Below are positions 55,761 to 64,000 of a stretch of DNA of 64,000 nt, one piece after another. Position numbers and translations under genes: made by a program. Positions within the stretch are counted from its first letter, which is position 1. Every line of letters begins with the position of its first letter. The stretch is from CAVRUH01 sp963822595 (GTDB taxonomy: Bacteria > Chlamydiota > Chlamydiia > Chlamydiales > Waddliaceae), in NCBI GenBank assembly GCA_963822595.1, contig CAWGIG010000003.1, positions 124,001-188,000 on the forward strand, given 5' to 3'. The notes under the pieces were generated by a model, which did no database searches, was not told the DNA's origin, and saw only the letters and a program-made list of their open reading frames with translations.

Positions 55761-58444
55761 TTATAGTTTACTTTGTTTGGCTTGAAATGGCAGATAGATG
55801 ACATCTTTTCCTGCATCCACAAGAGCTTTCATCTCTGCTTGCGCGACAGATCCACCGCCTAGTGGCGATCGCAGCATCTGTACATCTGACGATCGTTTGA
55901 GATACCGGAGTAAGTTCTCCGGTTTTTGGATCATAACCACCCCAGGAATCATCTTGAATATAGATAACAAAATCTACATTTTTAGAAAGTGTTTTGGCAT
56001 TCGTCGAGACAATTCCAATCGTTTCAAATCCAAATTCTTTTGCTACTTTATAGACTAAACCAATGCCGTTTTCTGTCCCCCCAGCATTGATGAGGCAAGT
56101 TCCAGGGTTAATATTTCTGATTTGATCGGTGATGGTTTTTTTCAAAAGCAATTCGTCGGCATACTCGGAAGAATATCCCAGGAAGGTTACTACTCTTTTT
56201 TCCTTATTTTCGATGATAGCAACGGCCTCTTCTGTGGTCATGATAGCAGATCTCAGTAAATTGCATCTTGGAATTTTTGATGAGCTGAGTTTCTAATGCC
56301 CCTTTGCCCATTTTGAAGCTATGATCTGGGTAGAGTTTTGCTGCAGCGGAGGAGGATCCAAAAACATCATCCATCACAAGAAAGTCAATATCGAGTTTTT
56401 TAGAGGCATAGATCATCCCTTTGACGACATCACCGCCGCCGATATAGATCGTCATTCCTTGTGCTTTTTTGATCCATTGGAGTAAATGGGGTGCTGTATC
56501 ATACCATGAGTAGTCAAATACCACAGCGTGTGTTAATGATTTGGAAATCGTCGAGACATCGACTTCAAGATGTGTCGCGAGGCCGCCCAACAATTTAAAC
56601 ATTCTTTTGCAATCAGCTTGTCTCTTAATTTCATCATGCACTAGCTTTTCCAAGCCAAAATCCGTTCCTCCGGTAACAATGACAACTTTTTCCGGATCTA
56701 AATGATCGAAAAAGCTTTCAATGGTTCTCTGAATAGTTTCTTTATCTTCATGAGAAACCGGATCCCAGTTGACTGATACTGCACCGGCAAAAAGAATAGG
56801 TGTAAATTTCTTAAATTCGAAATTTAGTGTTAAAGGATGGACGATTTCGATAGGTAAATTTGTCCCATAGTTCTGAATGGTAGAAATGGCGCCCTCAACC
56901 TCTTTGCGCTTTCTGATTTTTTCCGCCTCGATTAGGCTCCAACCATCTTTGGGGAATTTTGGAATCGGAAATACCGCCGGTTGGAAGGCCTTTTGAGGAT
57001 CTTGTAACATAACCTGATCGTGGAGACGCATTTTGTTAATGTATTCTCGGTGAGTGCTTACAATATTGTCAAGATCACCTGCACTTAAACCTAAGCGTCT
57101 AGCAAGACGCGCTTCATTAGCATGCGTTGTCAAGTAGAGACCGTGTCCATCGGTCCCTAATGAGACTTTGACACCCAGATCTATAAGCCTTTTAAGGGGG
57201 AGTTCCTCAGGATTTGTAAAACTGTGCAGAGCATTGTTCGAACTGATGCAGAGCTCAAAAATGGCACCAACTCTTTTTGCTAGCTCAGCGATCTCTTCAT
57301 TAAATCCGTGAATGCCATGTCCAATACGTGTTGCACCGTGCATTAAGGCCACTTTAACATTGTCAGGATGGCAGGGGCTTTCTCCAGCGTGAACACGGAT
57401 GACAAAATCGGGACGTCTTTTTTTGAATTCATTTAAAATATCGAGAAGAGAAGCAAAATCTTTCGTTGAGTTAGTCTCTTGTCCCATGACATCCGCACCT
57501 TTAATCAATGGATTATTCAAATGAGCTTCGATTTTCCTGATGAGGTCTTCGTTGTATTCTAAGGGAGAATGCCTCCAAATGCCTACCAAAAATCTTAAAG
57601 TGACGCCATATTGTTGCTCTAATTGTGGAACGAGTTTATTTGCTACATCCATCCACTGCTGATTAACAATATCCGACAGGGATAATTCCGCGTATTCGAT
57701 TCCATTCTGCTGATAATCTTTAGCAATTTCTGTTAGATAATAGGGAAATAAGTCAAAGTTTTTTAAAAGAGGATTCCGGCTATTGTAAACATCTTCCATT
57801 TCTAGAAAAAGTGAGACCCGAAGAGGGTGTATGTTCAAACCATTTTGAAATTTACCCCATTCAATCTGGGTGGTTTTTGCGGTTAGATCGATTTTTTCAT
57901 TGGCGAGGATTCCGGAAAACAGAATATCGTTTTTGAGTAAATGTTCAATAGGATACCAAACAGGGGTGGATGCATTCCTTACAATATCGACGAGGCACTT
58001 TGAGCTCAAGGCGCCGGTGAAATGTGTGTGAAGGTCTGCTAGTAGAACGGGAGGGGGTGCTTCTAAATTTCTTTGTTCGAATTCTATCAGATGGGTCGAG
58101 CCTGATTGGTTAAAACGTTGAATGTCGTAAGTGCAGATAGGGGAGGATTTATTGATGAGAGTACGTTGCGCCACATTATATACGGAGTCGGCTAATACTT
58201 GGTTGCCAAGTTTTATGGTTACTTTAATAGAGGAAGCTTCGTGGACGTTGACGGTTATATTGATGTAATTTTTGAAGACATTTCGGAGGGTTTTGGTTTC
58301 TTCATTCCATGGATAGGTCTTTTGTTGGAAATAGGTGAGTTTTCTTGATATTGTGTTGAAGGAAAAGCAATATTTAAAAAATCCTTCGTTATCGATATTG
58401 AGATTAAAGGTGTGTGTGGGGTTTTTTGAATCGGTTGAAAACAT
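55761..58444 (-). pseudogene. Adenosine deaminase fused to SLOG/LOG-like domains, frameshifted twice
   Basis: Residues about 130-480 of the first frame (56204-58444) form an adenosine/AMP deaminase domain with its metal and catalytic motifs: LADLHTHFTG (H139, H141), RVHAGESPCHPDNV, RIGHGIHGF, SSNNALHSF and SLGTDGHGLYLT (D432). From about 545 a Rossmann-type region follows (FTPILFAGAVSVNWDP; VVIVTGGTDFGLEKLV; TIYIGGGDVVKGMIYASKKL), similar to LOG or SLOG domains. The frame then slips near 56225 and continues as RVVTFLGYSSEYADELLLKK, and slips again near 55865 to LGGGSVAQAEMKALVDAGKD. The N-terminal 130 residues are beta-type and unassigned. ADA converts adenosine to inosine. Rejoined, it is about 890 residues. 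Confidence 0.7.
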
Positions 58445-58586
58445 ACTTTGTCCTTTTGCATTTTTAGATTAGGGAAAAAGTTATCAGAAGTTGCATTTTT
58501 TTTATACCGTATGAAATACGGTGTTTTTATTATCTGAAGGTTGTTATAGTAGGCGGAATTTTATACTTCATAACAAAGGAAAAAAT

Positions 58587-59051
58587 ATGATTGAACCTAG
58601 TAACAAACCTGCTTTGCAGGATGTTAGATTTATTTCCTTGCATACTTTTGTAAGACAAAATTTGGCAACAGAACTTAGACAAGATGCAGGGCAAACAAAA
58701 TATCGTTCAAGAGAAACTCTTGCACAAAGAATCCTAACAGATGATAAAATCAATGGCTATATTGTTCAGTTTACACTTAAAAACAAAGAATCTGGCGAAG
58801 TTTCCGATGTCAATGCAGGTTTCATGTTATATAATGAATCCGATAAGAAAATTACCGATATGTTCACTTTCAAAAATGGCAGCGGAAACAATCTTTTCAA
58901 CCGTATTGTGGGTTTCTTTATAAAGGAATTTCAATTAACAAAGGCAGAAATTGCTTACGATGATAACAATGTAGATATGAAGCAATTTTTCGAAATCGCA
59001 ATTGAAAAGCCTTGGGATCCTTTAAAAAATATAGTTAAATCTGCCGAATAA
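58587..59051 (+). CDS. Hypothetical protein
   Basis: 154 residues from the ATG at 58587, which has AAAGGAAAAA upstream; a longer start at 58521 lacks a ribosome site. The sequence (MIEPSNKPALQDVRFISLHT; LAQRILTDDKINGYIVQFTL; NLFNRIVGFFIKEFQLTKAE) suggests a small alpha/beta protein. No family is recognised and no signal peptide is seen. It is followed 10 bp later by the 765-residue protein, with AAGGAGA between, so the two form an operon; the small protein may be a chaperone or partner of the large one, by analogy with effector-chaperone pairs (inference). Confidence 0.55.
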   Translation: MIEPSNKPALQDVRFISLHTFVRQNLATELRQDAGQTKYRSRETLAQRILTDDKINGYIVQFTLKNKESGEVSDVNAGFMLYNESDKKITDMFTFKNGSGNNLFNRIVGFFIKEFQLTKAEIAYDDNNVDMKQFFEIAIEKPWDPLKNIVKSAE

Positions 59052-59061
59052 GGAGAATATC

Positions 59062-61359
59062 ATGCAACCGGTGAAATATAGTTACAGTGAGTATAGCAAT
59101 TTATTTAACACCTTAAGAGGTCTTTGCAAAGAATCAAATATCGAATTTGATCAGATAGAGGAAACAAAATTTTTACAGAATCAAGACAATCCCGAAGTAA
59201 GAAAAGCCCTTGAGGAAAATACAACTTATGATTTTGAAACCTTAGTCAAAAAAGTAAAAGTCCTCACAAAAAATAAACTTGCCATCTATGAAGCAGCAAA
59301 ACGATCAGGAGAACCATTCAAACGTCTTGCGGTTCAGTTTCTAGATGAATGGGCTGAAAAACTAGATGAAAAAGTGGTAAAAAAACTGGGGGAAGAAGTG
59401 TCTATCCGCGTTGGGTTTCGCGATTTTGATCGTTTTAACAATCGAATACCCCCATCCGGATTAAAGCATGATGAAATCGATCAAAGAGTTAGAAAAATAT
59501 TCGGTAAAATCCAATTTCCAAAATTTCAAGAAGTGCAGCAATCTAAAAATGATATTTGCGGAAAACTCGATCAATTACTTTCGAAGCATATTGTATTTCT
59601 GAAATTTCAAGGCGATGAGCCCGTCACAAAAATTCCTCAGCATGCGTTTCAAGTTGTGTGGGGACTCCTTCCTACGAGTCATGAGAAGTATCTCATAGAA
59701 CAATATAAACATCTCCTAACAGGTTTCAGTATTGGTGAATTGGATAGGGGGACTATGGCTGATAGTGTCATCGAGCTTTATCTCAAAAGATTTACCGAGC
59801 TTGAAAAGATTGATTTAAGCAATTGCATCAAGCTTTCACCCGCTTGTTTGAGTGGTGGCCATCCAAACATTAAATCAATCATTCTGACCGGTACTGCGAT
59901 TTCGCCGAAACAAGTTAATCTTAAACTTTTTCCTAAATTAAAATTCGAAGAAATAATTTGCGAAAAGACTATAACGAGTCTAGACCTCAAGGGCAAAGGG
60001 TTAAGAACAAATTGGGAGGAATTTTCTCAAAAGGTTAACGCCGCGGATGTGATATTTTCCGAAGAACATGATCTAGATCTTCTAAGGGAAACCTATGCAA
60101 AAAATCCTTCATCTGAAGGTTTTCGCGGGCTTATCACAATCATTAATAATTACGATAAGTTTAAATTGCTTCCCGGGAGTTGTATTGTCGAAATATTCAT
60201 TTCGACCTTCTTCAACGTTTGGCGTCAGACGAATTCATCGGATTGGCAAAATTCAAAATGCCATGGTAGAGAAATTCATGATTTTTTTCTCCGACCAATG
60301 CTCCTCTTATCAACAAAACAAAGAACAAACATTCGAGAAGTTGTTTCAACACTCATTCAAGATCAATTAGCCGAGGAACTTTCATTATGTATCCAAGTTC
60401 CTATGAGTCATCACAGCAGTCAGACGAGAGATGAAGTAAAGTCCATCTTAGAGAGTGATTTTCATCGGATCCGTTATCTAGCGAGCACTATCAGCTCTGG
60501 AAAATTCGAAAAGTATGGGAGTGTATGCTCTAAATTAAAGGGCTTGATCGAGCAGCAAGAGAACGTTTTGTTTTCCACGCAAAAAGTAAGCGAATATAGC
60601 AAAATAGCAGGGTTAAATCGCGAAGTGGCTACATTTGCTTTGATGTGTGAAGTCTATACCACAATGAGCCATGTTATTGAATGTTCTACTTCACCTTTTT
60701 TAAAGTTAGGCAATCCTGCAACAATCTTAAAACGTCCCCCTACTGTTTTCCCAGACAGATTAGATTTGATGGCGTTTAATTTGGTGGGCGCTATCTTCCA
60801 AAGTCCTTTGAAACCGGGCCCTCTTTATGGTTTGGCAACCGATCATTATCTTGCCTGTGCATTTTCCATGCGCACGTTGAATCCCAAACTGCGTGGCGAG
60901 TTTTTACTAAAATTATCGGATAGGTTCTCTGCTTATACAAGCACTTCAACTGCTTATCCGCTTGCTAAAGTTATTTTAGGTGTTGTAGATCCAAGCGATA
61001 TTCCTGCCTGCGATGCGGATAGTCCTTTATGTTCTAAGCTATTGGCTTATCAGGGAGTATTCAGCGAAGGGATAGACGACGCGGTCAAGAGTCAATTTTG
61101 GAAACTGCTGTGTGAAGGGAAATTGGGAGGGGTTTCAAAAGGACTGATCGACGCCTTTGTCGCCTTTTATAAAAAAGAGGGGACTACAGAGCAGCAACGG
61201 AATGAGATTTGCGTCGCAATAAAAAACCTCTGGGGTGTGTGGGAAGGCCTGATAACAGGAATAAATTATCATAATTTTTTCTCCGCGGATAAGTCATATG
61301 CGGCTAATAAGCTGTCAGAGTTGCGCGAATTCTCGAAAGGGAGCAATGCTGGCAAATAA
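59062..61359 (+). CDS. Hypothetical LRR-like helical protein
   Basis: 765 residues. Residues about 225-320 show an LRR-like series: YLKRFTELEKIDLSNCIKLS, GHPNIKSIILTGTAISPKQV, LFPKLKFEEIICEK and TITSLDLKGKGLRTNWEEF. The regions before and after are helical with no recognisable motif. No signal peptide or membrane helix is seen. LRR modules bind proteins and occur often in effectors of chlamydial amoeba symbionts. The ATG lies 10 bp after the preceding gene. The stop is followed by a nested palindromic repeat region. Confidence 0.6.
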   Translation: MQPVKYSYSEYSNLFNTLRGLCKESNIEFDQIEETKFLQNQDNPEVRKALEENTTYDFETLVKKVKVLTKNKLAIYEAAKRSGEPFKRLAVQFLDEWAEKLDEKVVKKLGEEVSIRVGFRDFDRFNNRIPPSGLKHDEIDQRVRKIFGKIQFPKFQEVQQSKNDICGKLDQLLSKHIVFLKFQGDEPVTKIPQHAFQVVWGLLPTSHEKYLIEQYKHLLTGFSIGELDRGTMADSVIELYLKRFTELEKIDLSNCIKLSPACLSGGHPNIKSIILTGTAISPKQVNLKLFPKLKFEEIICEKTITSLDLKGKGLRTNWEEFSQKVNAADVIFSEEHDLDLLRETYAKNPSSEGFRGLITIINNYDKFKLLPGSCIVEIFISTFFNVWRQTNSSDWQNSKCHGREIHDFFLRPMLLLSTKQRTNIREVVSTLIQDQLAEELSLCIQVPMSHHSSQTRDEVKSILESDFHRIRYLASTISSGKFEKYGSVCSKLKGLIEQQENVLFSTQKVSEYSKIAGLNREVATFALMCEVYTTMSHVIECSTSPFLKLGNPATILKRPPTVFPDRLDLMAFNLVGAIFQSPLKPGPLYGLATDHYLACAFSMRTLNPKLRGEFLLKLSDRFSAYTSTSTAYPLAKVILGVVDPSDIPACDADSPLCSKLLAYQGVFSEGIDDAVKSQFWKLLCEGKLGGVSKGLIDAFVAFYKKEGTTEQQRNEICVAIKNLWGVWEGLITGINYHNFFSADKSYAANKLSELREFSKGSNAGK

Positions 61360-61385
61360 CTTTATACCCCGTACGTCTAGAAAGA

Positions 61386-61770
61386 AATAAACAGGATAAG
61401 CAGGATCGCAAGCGGCAGGATCAAAAAAGGAAAAAAAAAGATAAGAAAGAGAAAAAGAGTTGTTTTTTTGAATTTTTTTTCTTTTTTTCTTATTCTTTTT
61501 TGATCCTGCCGCTTGCTATCCATATTAACGCGGAGACGCGGAGACGCAGGGACGCGGAGGTGACATATGGTTTGCAGTCTTATTTTTATTCTATTCTTCC
61601 TCTCCGCGTCCCTGCGTCTCCGCGCCTCCGCGTTAATATGGATCGCAAGCGGCAGGATCAAAAAAGGATAAAAAAAGATAAGAAAGAGAAAAAGAGTTGT
61701 TTTTGAATTTTTTTTCTTTTTTTCTTATCCTTTTTTGATCCTGCCGCTTGCGATCCTGCTTATCCTGTTA
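61386..61770. repeat. Nested palindromic repeats after the LRR-like gene
   Basis: Outer arms AACAGGATAAGCAGGATCGC and complement (family of 25842-26008) enclose two hairpins (GCGGCAGGATCAAAAAAGG with its complement), one on each side. In the middle lies a separate hairpin of the GCGGAG family (61521-61640; ends CATATTAACGCGG and CCGCGTTAATATG). The middle hairpin thus interrupts a copy of the outer family, so it was inserted later or the outer element duplicated around it. No gene is present between 61360 and 61887. Confidence 0.85.
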
Positions 61771-61887
61771 TGTCCTTTCTAGACCTACGGATATCGATTC
61801 ACATCGATTTGATTGATAAGTTTTGTATTAAGGTTTGTTGTTAATTCTAATTGACATAAAACATTATTTTAATATATAATGTTATGC

Positions 61888-62700
61888 ATGAATGAAATAG
61901 CGACCCTATTTAATAAAATAACGTCGTCTCGTTATCATAATAAAATGATAAAATCGGCTGAGCCTTTAGATATTCATCTTGGGGTTAATCATTTTTGGTA
62001 TAACAGGATGACTTTTTCAGGTCACTATAGTTATTTTGGAACTCATGTCGAATGGCATGAATATTGCCATAATCGAATTGACTTCATTAAAGGAATACCC
62101 TATTTGGCCAATCCTTATTCTTTTCCCGAAGGACTTCAACTTTTAGGCCAGTCATCCGAGCCACAACTTCAGTTAATCCTTAAAGAAGGTCGAACCAAAT
62201 ATAAAACAAACTTCAACCTCCATTTCATCAGAAGAACTGCTAATGCTTTAGAAGGCTTTGGGTTTGGCTGTCGCGATAATTCTGTGACAACTTATGATAG
62301 ATTATTGAATGAGCTTAACCTTTTAAAAGGTTTTATCGGATATTTTAGGGAAGTTAATGCACCTATTTTTGCCATCCTCGACGAATTTCAAGCGGATATG
62401 AATAAAGTTCCATGCTTCAAATTCAATAAATCTCGTAAAAATCTTTCCGCTGTAAATCGTGATCAGCTTCTACGTGATTTAGGAATGGGTTTTCCTGACC
62501 TATCCAGTCGTGAGCATGAAGTGTTACAATACTGTGCAAGCGGCTTTCCTGCACCTTATATTGCGGAACAAATGGGCTTAAGTATAAGAACTGTCGAATC
62601 CTATATCCTAATAATAAAAAGCAAACTGCAATGCAAGTCAAAAGTAGAACTCATCCAAAAAGCTAAAGATCTTTCTTCATTGACGAGTTTTAAATTATAG
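61888..62700 (+). CDS. LuxR-type transcriptional regulator
   Basis: 270 residues from the ATG at 61888. The last 65 residues form a LuxR/GerE helix-turn-helix (FPDLSSREHEVLQYCASGFP; PYIAEQMGLSIRTVESYILI) with the typical T-V-E recognition helix. The N-terminal 190 residues hold an aromatic-rich domain (LGVNHFWYNRMTFSGHYSYF; EWHEYCHNRIDFIKGIPYLA), possibly an autoinducer- or PAS-like sensor; the ligand is unknown. Related LuxR proteins are common in Legionella and amoeba-associated chlamydiae. No receiver domain is present. Tail-to-tail with the coiled-coil gene (6-bp overlap). Confidence 0.8.
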   Translation: MNEIATLFNKITSSRYHNKMIKSAEPLDIHLGVNHFWYNRMTFSGHYSYFGTHVEWHEYCHNRIDFIKGIPYLANPYSFPEGLQLLGQSSEPQLQLILKEGRTKYKTNFNLHFIRRTANALEGFGFGCRDNSVTTYDRLLNELNLLKGFIGYFREVNAPIFAILDEFQADMNKVPCFKFNKSRKNLSAVNRDQLLRDLGMGFPDLSSREHEVLQYCASGFPAPYIAEQMGLSIRTVESYILIIKSKLQCKSKVELIQKAKDLSSLTSFKL

Positions 62701-63120
62701 GTGTTTGAGATCCGCGTTCTTTTTATGATATTCCTCGAGTTTTTTTTCCAAGGATTCGGGAACTTCTACCCGACGCAATCTGCACAATTTAAAGGCTGTT
62801 ATAGCACCTTCTTCGATAACTTTAAAATCTCTATGGATAATATCTCTATCTTTTTTTAGATCTTCGTATGACAAAACATTACTTTTAATTTTTTTATTTA
62901 TTGCATCCATTTGTTCGAGAAGTTGGTCCATTTTTTCCTGTGTAAAATGATCCGTAGAGTTGAGTTGATTCACAGGCTTATGGATTCCCTTTAATTGGAT
63001 TAACTCATCAATGAAAAGGGCCAATTCCCCATGGAGTTCTTTAAGTTTTTCCTGCGTTTTTTTTAAATGAGTTTCATGATTGCTGACTTGTACTTTTTCC
63101 TCATTTTTTGCTTTATTCAT
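62695..63120 (-). CDS. Small coiled-coil protein
   Basis: 141 residues, highly charged and helical with heptad-like patterns (LKKTQEKLKELHGELALFID; LLEQMDAINKKIKSNVLSYE; LKKDRDIIHRDFKVIEEGAI). No signal peptide and no named family. A positively charged C-terminus (SLEKKLEEYHKKNADLKHL) is present. The gene overlaps the luxR stop by 6 bp on the opposite strand. Likely cytosolic; role unknown. Confidence 0.6.
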   Translation of the reverse strand: MNKAKNEEKVQVSNHETHLKKTQEKLKELHGELALFIDELIQLKGIHKPVNQLNSTDHFTQEKMDQLLEQMDAINKKIKSNVLSYEDLKKDRDIIHRDFKVIEEGAITAFKLCRLRRVEVPESLEKKLEEYHKKNADLKHL

Positions 63121-63193
63121 ATGGCTACTCCCTAAGTTATTGAACCTAATTCTAAGAGAACGCTATGGCAATTGCCATAGCGTCCAACTGTTT

Positions 63194-63772
63194 TTATTTT
63201 TCTTGAGCTACAGGCAGTTGACACATAATATGTACGTTGTCATCTTTTACTGCTTTGTAGTCTTTGGGTGCATCAAAGTGAGAGTCTTGAATGATGCGAA
63301 TATTGCTTACTTTGCTGATATCAATATTTTTGTTTTTATCCGAGCTGAATTTCCCTGTAAAATAGCCTTTGTCCTCATTGTCTTTTGCTTTGGTTTCATC
63401 AAATTTATCGTCACCGAATTTTACGGTAACTTCTTTGACTAATTTTTCGCTGACTACTTTACCGCGAAGGACCGGCTTTCCATCTCTAGTCATTCCAAAA
63501 GCATAAGGCTCAATAACGATCGTTTTAATAATCATTTTCTTTTCTTTGGCATTGACAACTTCAGTGCCGTGAACGGTGAATTCAACTTGTTTTTGTGCAG
63601 AAATCGCGCTGCAAAATGGATTTTGCAATTCGCCACTGTTGCTGGATAAATATTCAGGTTCTGATGCACCGAATTGCATGTTAAAAGGACCCAAATTGAA
63701 TCCAAAACCATCAGCATAGGCTGAGCCTGCTAATAGCATAGATGCTACGACGAGAGTTTTAATAATATTCAT
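63194..63772 (-). CDS. Exported hypothetical protein
   Basis: 192 residues with a clear signal peptide (MNIIKTLVVASMLLAGSAYA). The mature part is beta-rich (KQVEFTVHGTEVVNAKEKKM; TIVIEPYAFGMTRDGKPVLR; NIDISKVSNIRIIQDSHFDA) with few Cys residues, as in small periplasmic proteins; no family is recognised. GGAGA precedes the ATG. The upstream neighbour is the DUF3309-type peptide on the same strand, 20 bp away, so both may be part of an envelope-stress unit (inference). Confidence 0.7.
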   Translation of the reverse strand: MNIIKTLVVASMLLAGSAYADGFGFNLGPFNMQFGASEPEYLSSNSGELQNPFCSAISAQKQVEFTVHGTEVVNAKEKKMIIKTIVIEPYAFGMTRDGKPVLRGKVVSEKLVKEVTVKFGDDKFDETKAKDNEDKGYFTGKFSSDKNKNIDISKVSNIRIIQDSHFDAPKDYKAVKDDNVHIMCQLPVAQEK

Positions 63773-63791
63773 AACTCGATCTCCTATATTT

Positions 63792-63947
63792 TTAAATTCT
63801 TCCTAACAGTAACAATATTAGAACAATAATCAAAATTGTTCCTATAAGCCCAGTAGGACCATATCCCCAGCCCATGCTATATGGCCATGTGGGGACCGCT
63901 CCAATGAGCAATAAAATTAATATAACCAAAAGTACTGTACCTAACAT
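63792..63947 (-). CDS. DUF3309-type small membrane protein
   Basis: 51 residues, too short for most gene finders. It has two hydrophobic segments (LGTVLLVILILLLIGAVP and LIGTILIIVLILLLLGRI) around a Trp/Gly loop (TWPYSMGWGYGPTG), the layout of the DUF3309 family. The AGGAGG ribosome site lies a few bases before the ATG, as seen on the complementary strand. Probably an inner-membrane peptide; the function of the family is unknown. Confidence 0.85.
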   Translation of the reverse strand: MLGTVLLVILILLLIGAVPTWPYSMGWGYGPTGLIGTILIIVLILLLLGRI

Positions 63948-64000
63948 ACGATTTCCTCCTCTTTCTTTTGTCTCTGCTTAATTTCATTGTACGAAGCATT

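Overview
The window looks like a chromosomal segment of an amoeba-associated member of the Chlamydiae (Parachlamydiales-like). The infC-rpmI-rplT-pheS order, the stand-alone BPL_N protein, and many large proteins with eukaryotic-type repeats (F-box-like, RCC1-like, ankyrin, TPR, LRR-like) fit that group. The assignment is inferred from gene content; no marker such as 16S rRNA is present. The DNA is AT-rich and full of palindromic repeats.

Layout. 1-2140: the end of uvrC and a large unknown protein. 2167-4159: an IS110-family element. 4270-11755: an F-box/RCC1-like protein, a 0.87-kb inverted-repeat element holding nine 74-bp tandem repeats, an ankyrin/TPR protein and a 1080-residue repeat protein. 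12001-14761: an APC transporter with a UspA-like tail, and a small possibly exported protein. 14871-25836: a complete Wsp-type chemosensory operon (CheW, CheR-TPR, CheW, CheA-REC, two MCPs, CheB) that ends in a REC-histidine kinase rather than a diguanylate cyclase. 26029-29633: a NUDIX protein and a nucleoside-phosphorylase-like repeat protein. 29746-38241: an Rhs/YD-repeat toxin with at least nine downstream immunity-type genes or remnants. 38363-43694: tRNA-Val, a degenerate threonyl-tRNA synthetase-like gene, infC, rpmI, rplT, pheS, an RluA-type pseudouridine synthase and a heptosyltransferase. 43784-45797: a second copy of the IS110 element in inverted orientation, encoding an identical protein. 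45966-47646: BPL_N and SIMPL proteins. 47663-61359: ankyrin/F-box proteins, an adenosine deaminase-SLOG-like fusion and an LRR-like protein, mixed with palindromic repeats. 61888-63947: a LuxR-type regulator, a coiled-coil protein, a secreted protein and a DUF3309-type membrane peptide.

At least ten long genes are split by one-base frame changes although both halves keep family-typical sequence. They include cheR, the second cheW, cheA-REC, the first MCP, the transporter, the Rhs gene, a heptosyltransferase and the adenosine deaminase fusion. Either the assembly carries indel errors or this region is decaying; the sequence alone cannot decide. The short translation genes (infC, rpmI, rplT, pheS) and rluA are intact.

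Most notable are the Wsp-like pathway with a kinase output, the Rhs toxin with its immunity array, the catalytically degenerate ThrRS relative before infC, the structured leader of the IS110 elements (candidate bridge RNA), and the hairpin tandem array between 49-bp perfect inverted repeats.
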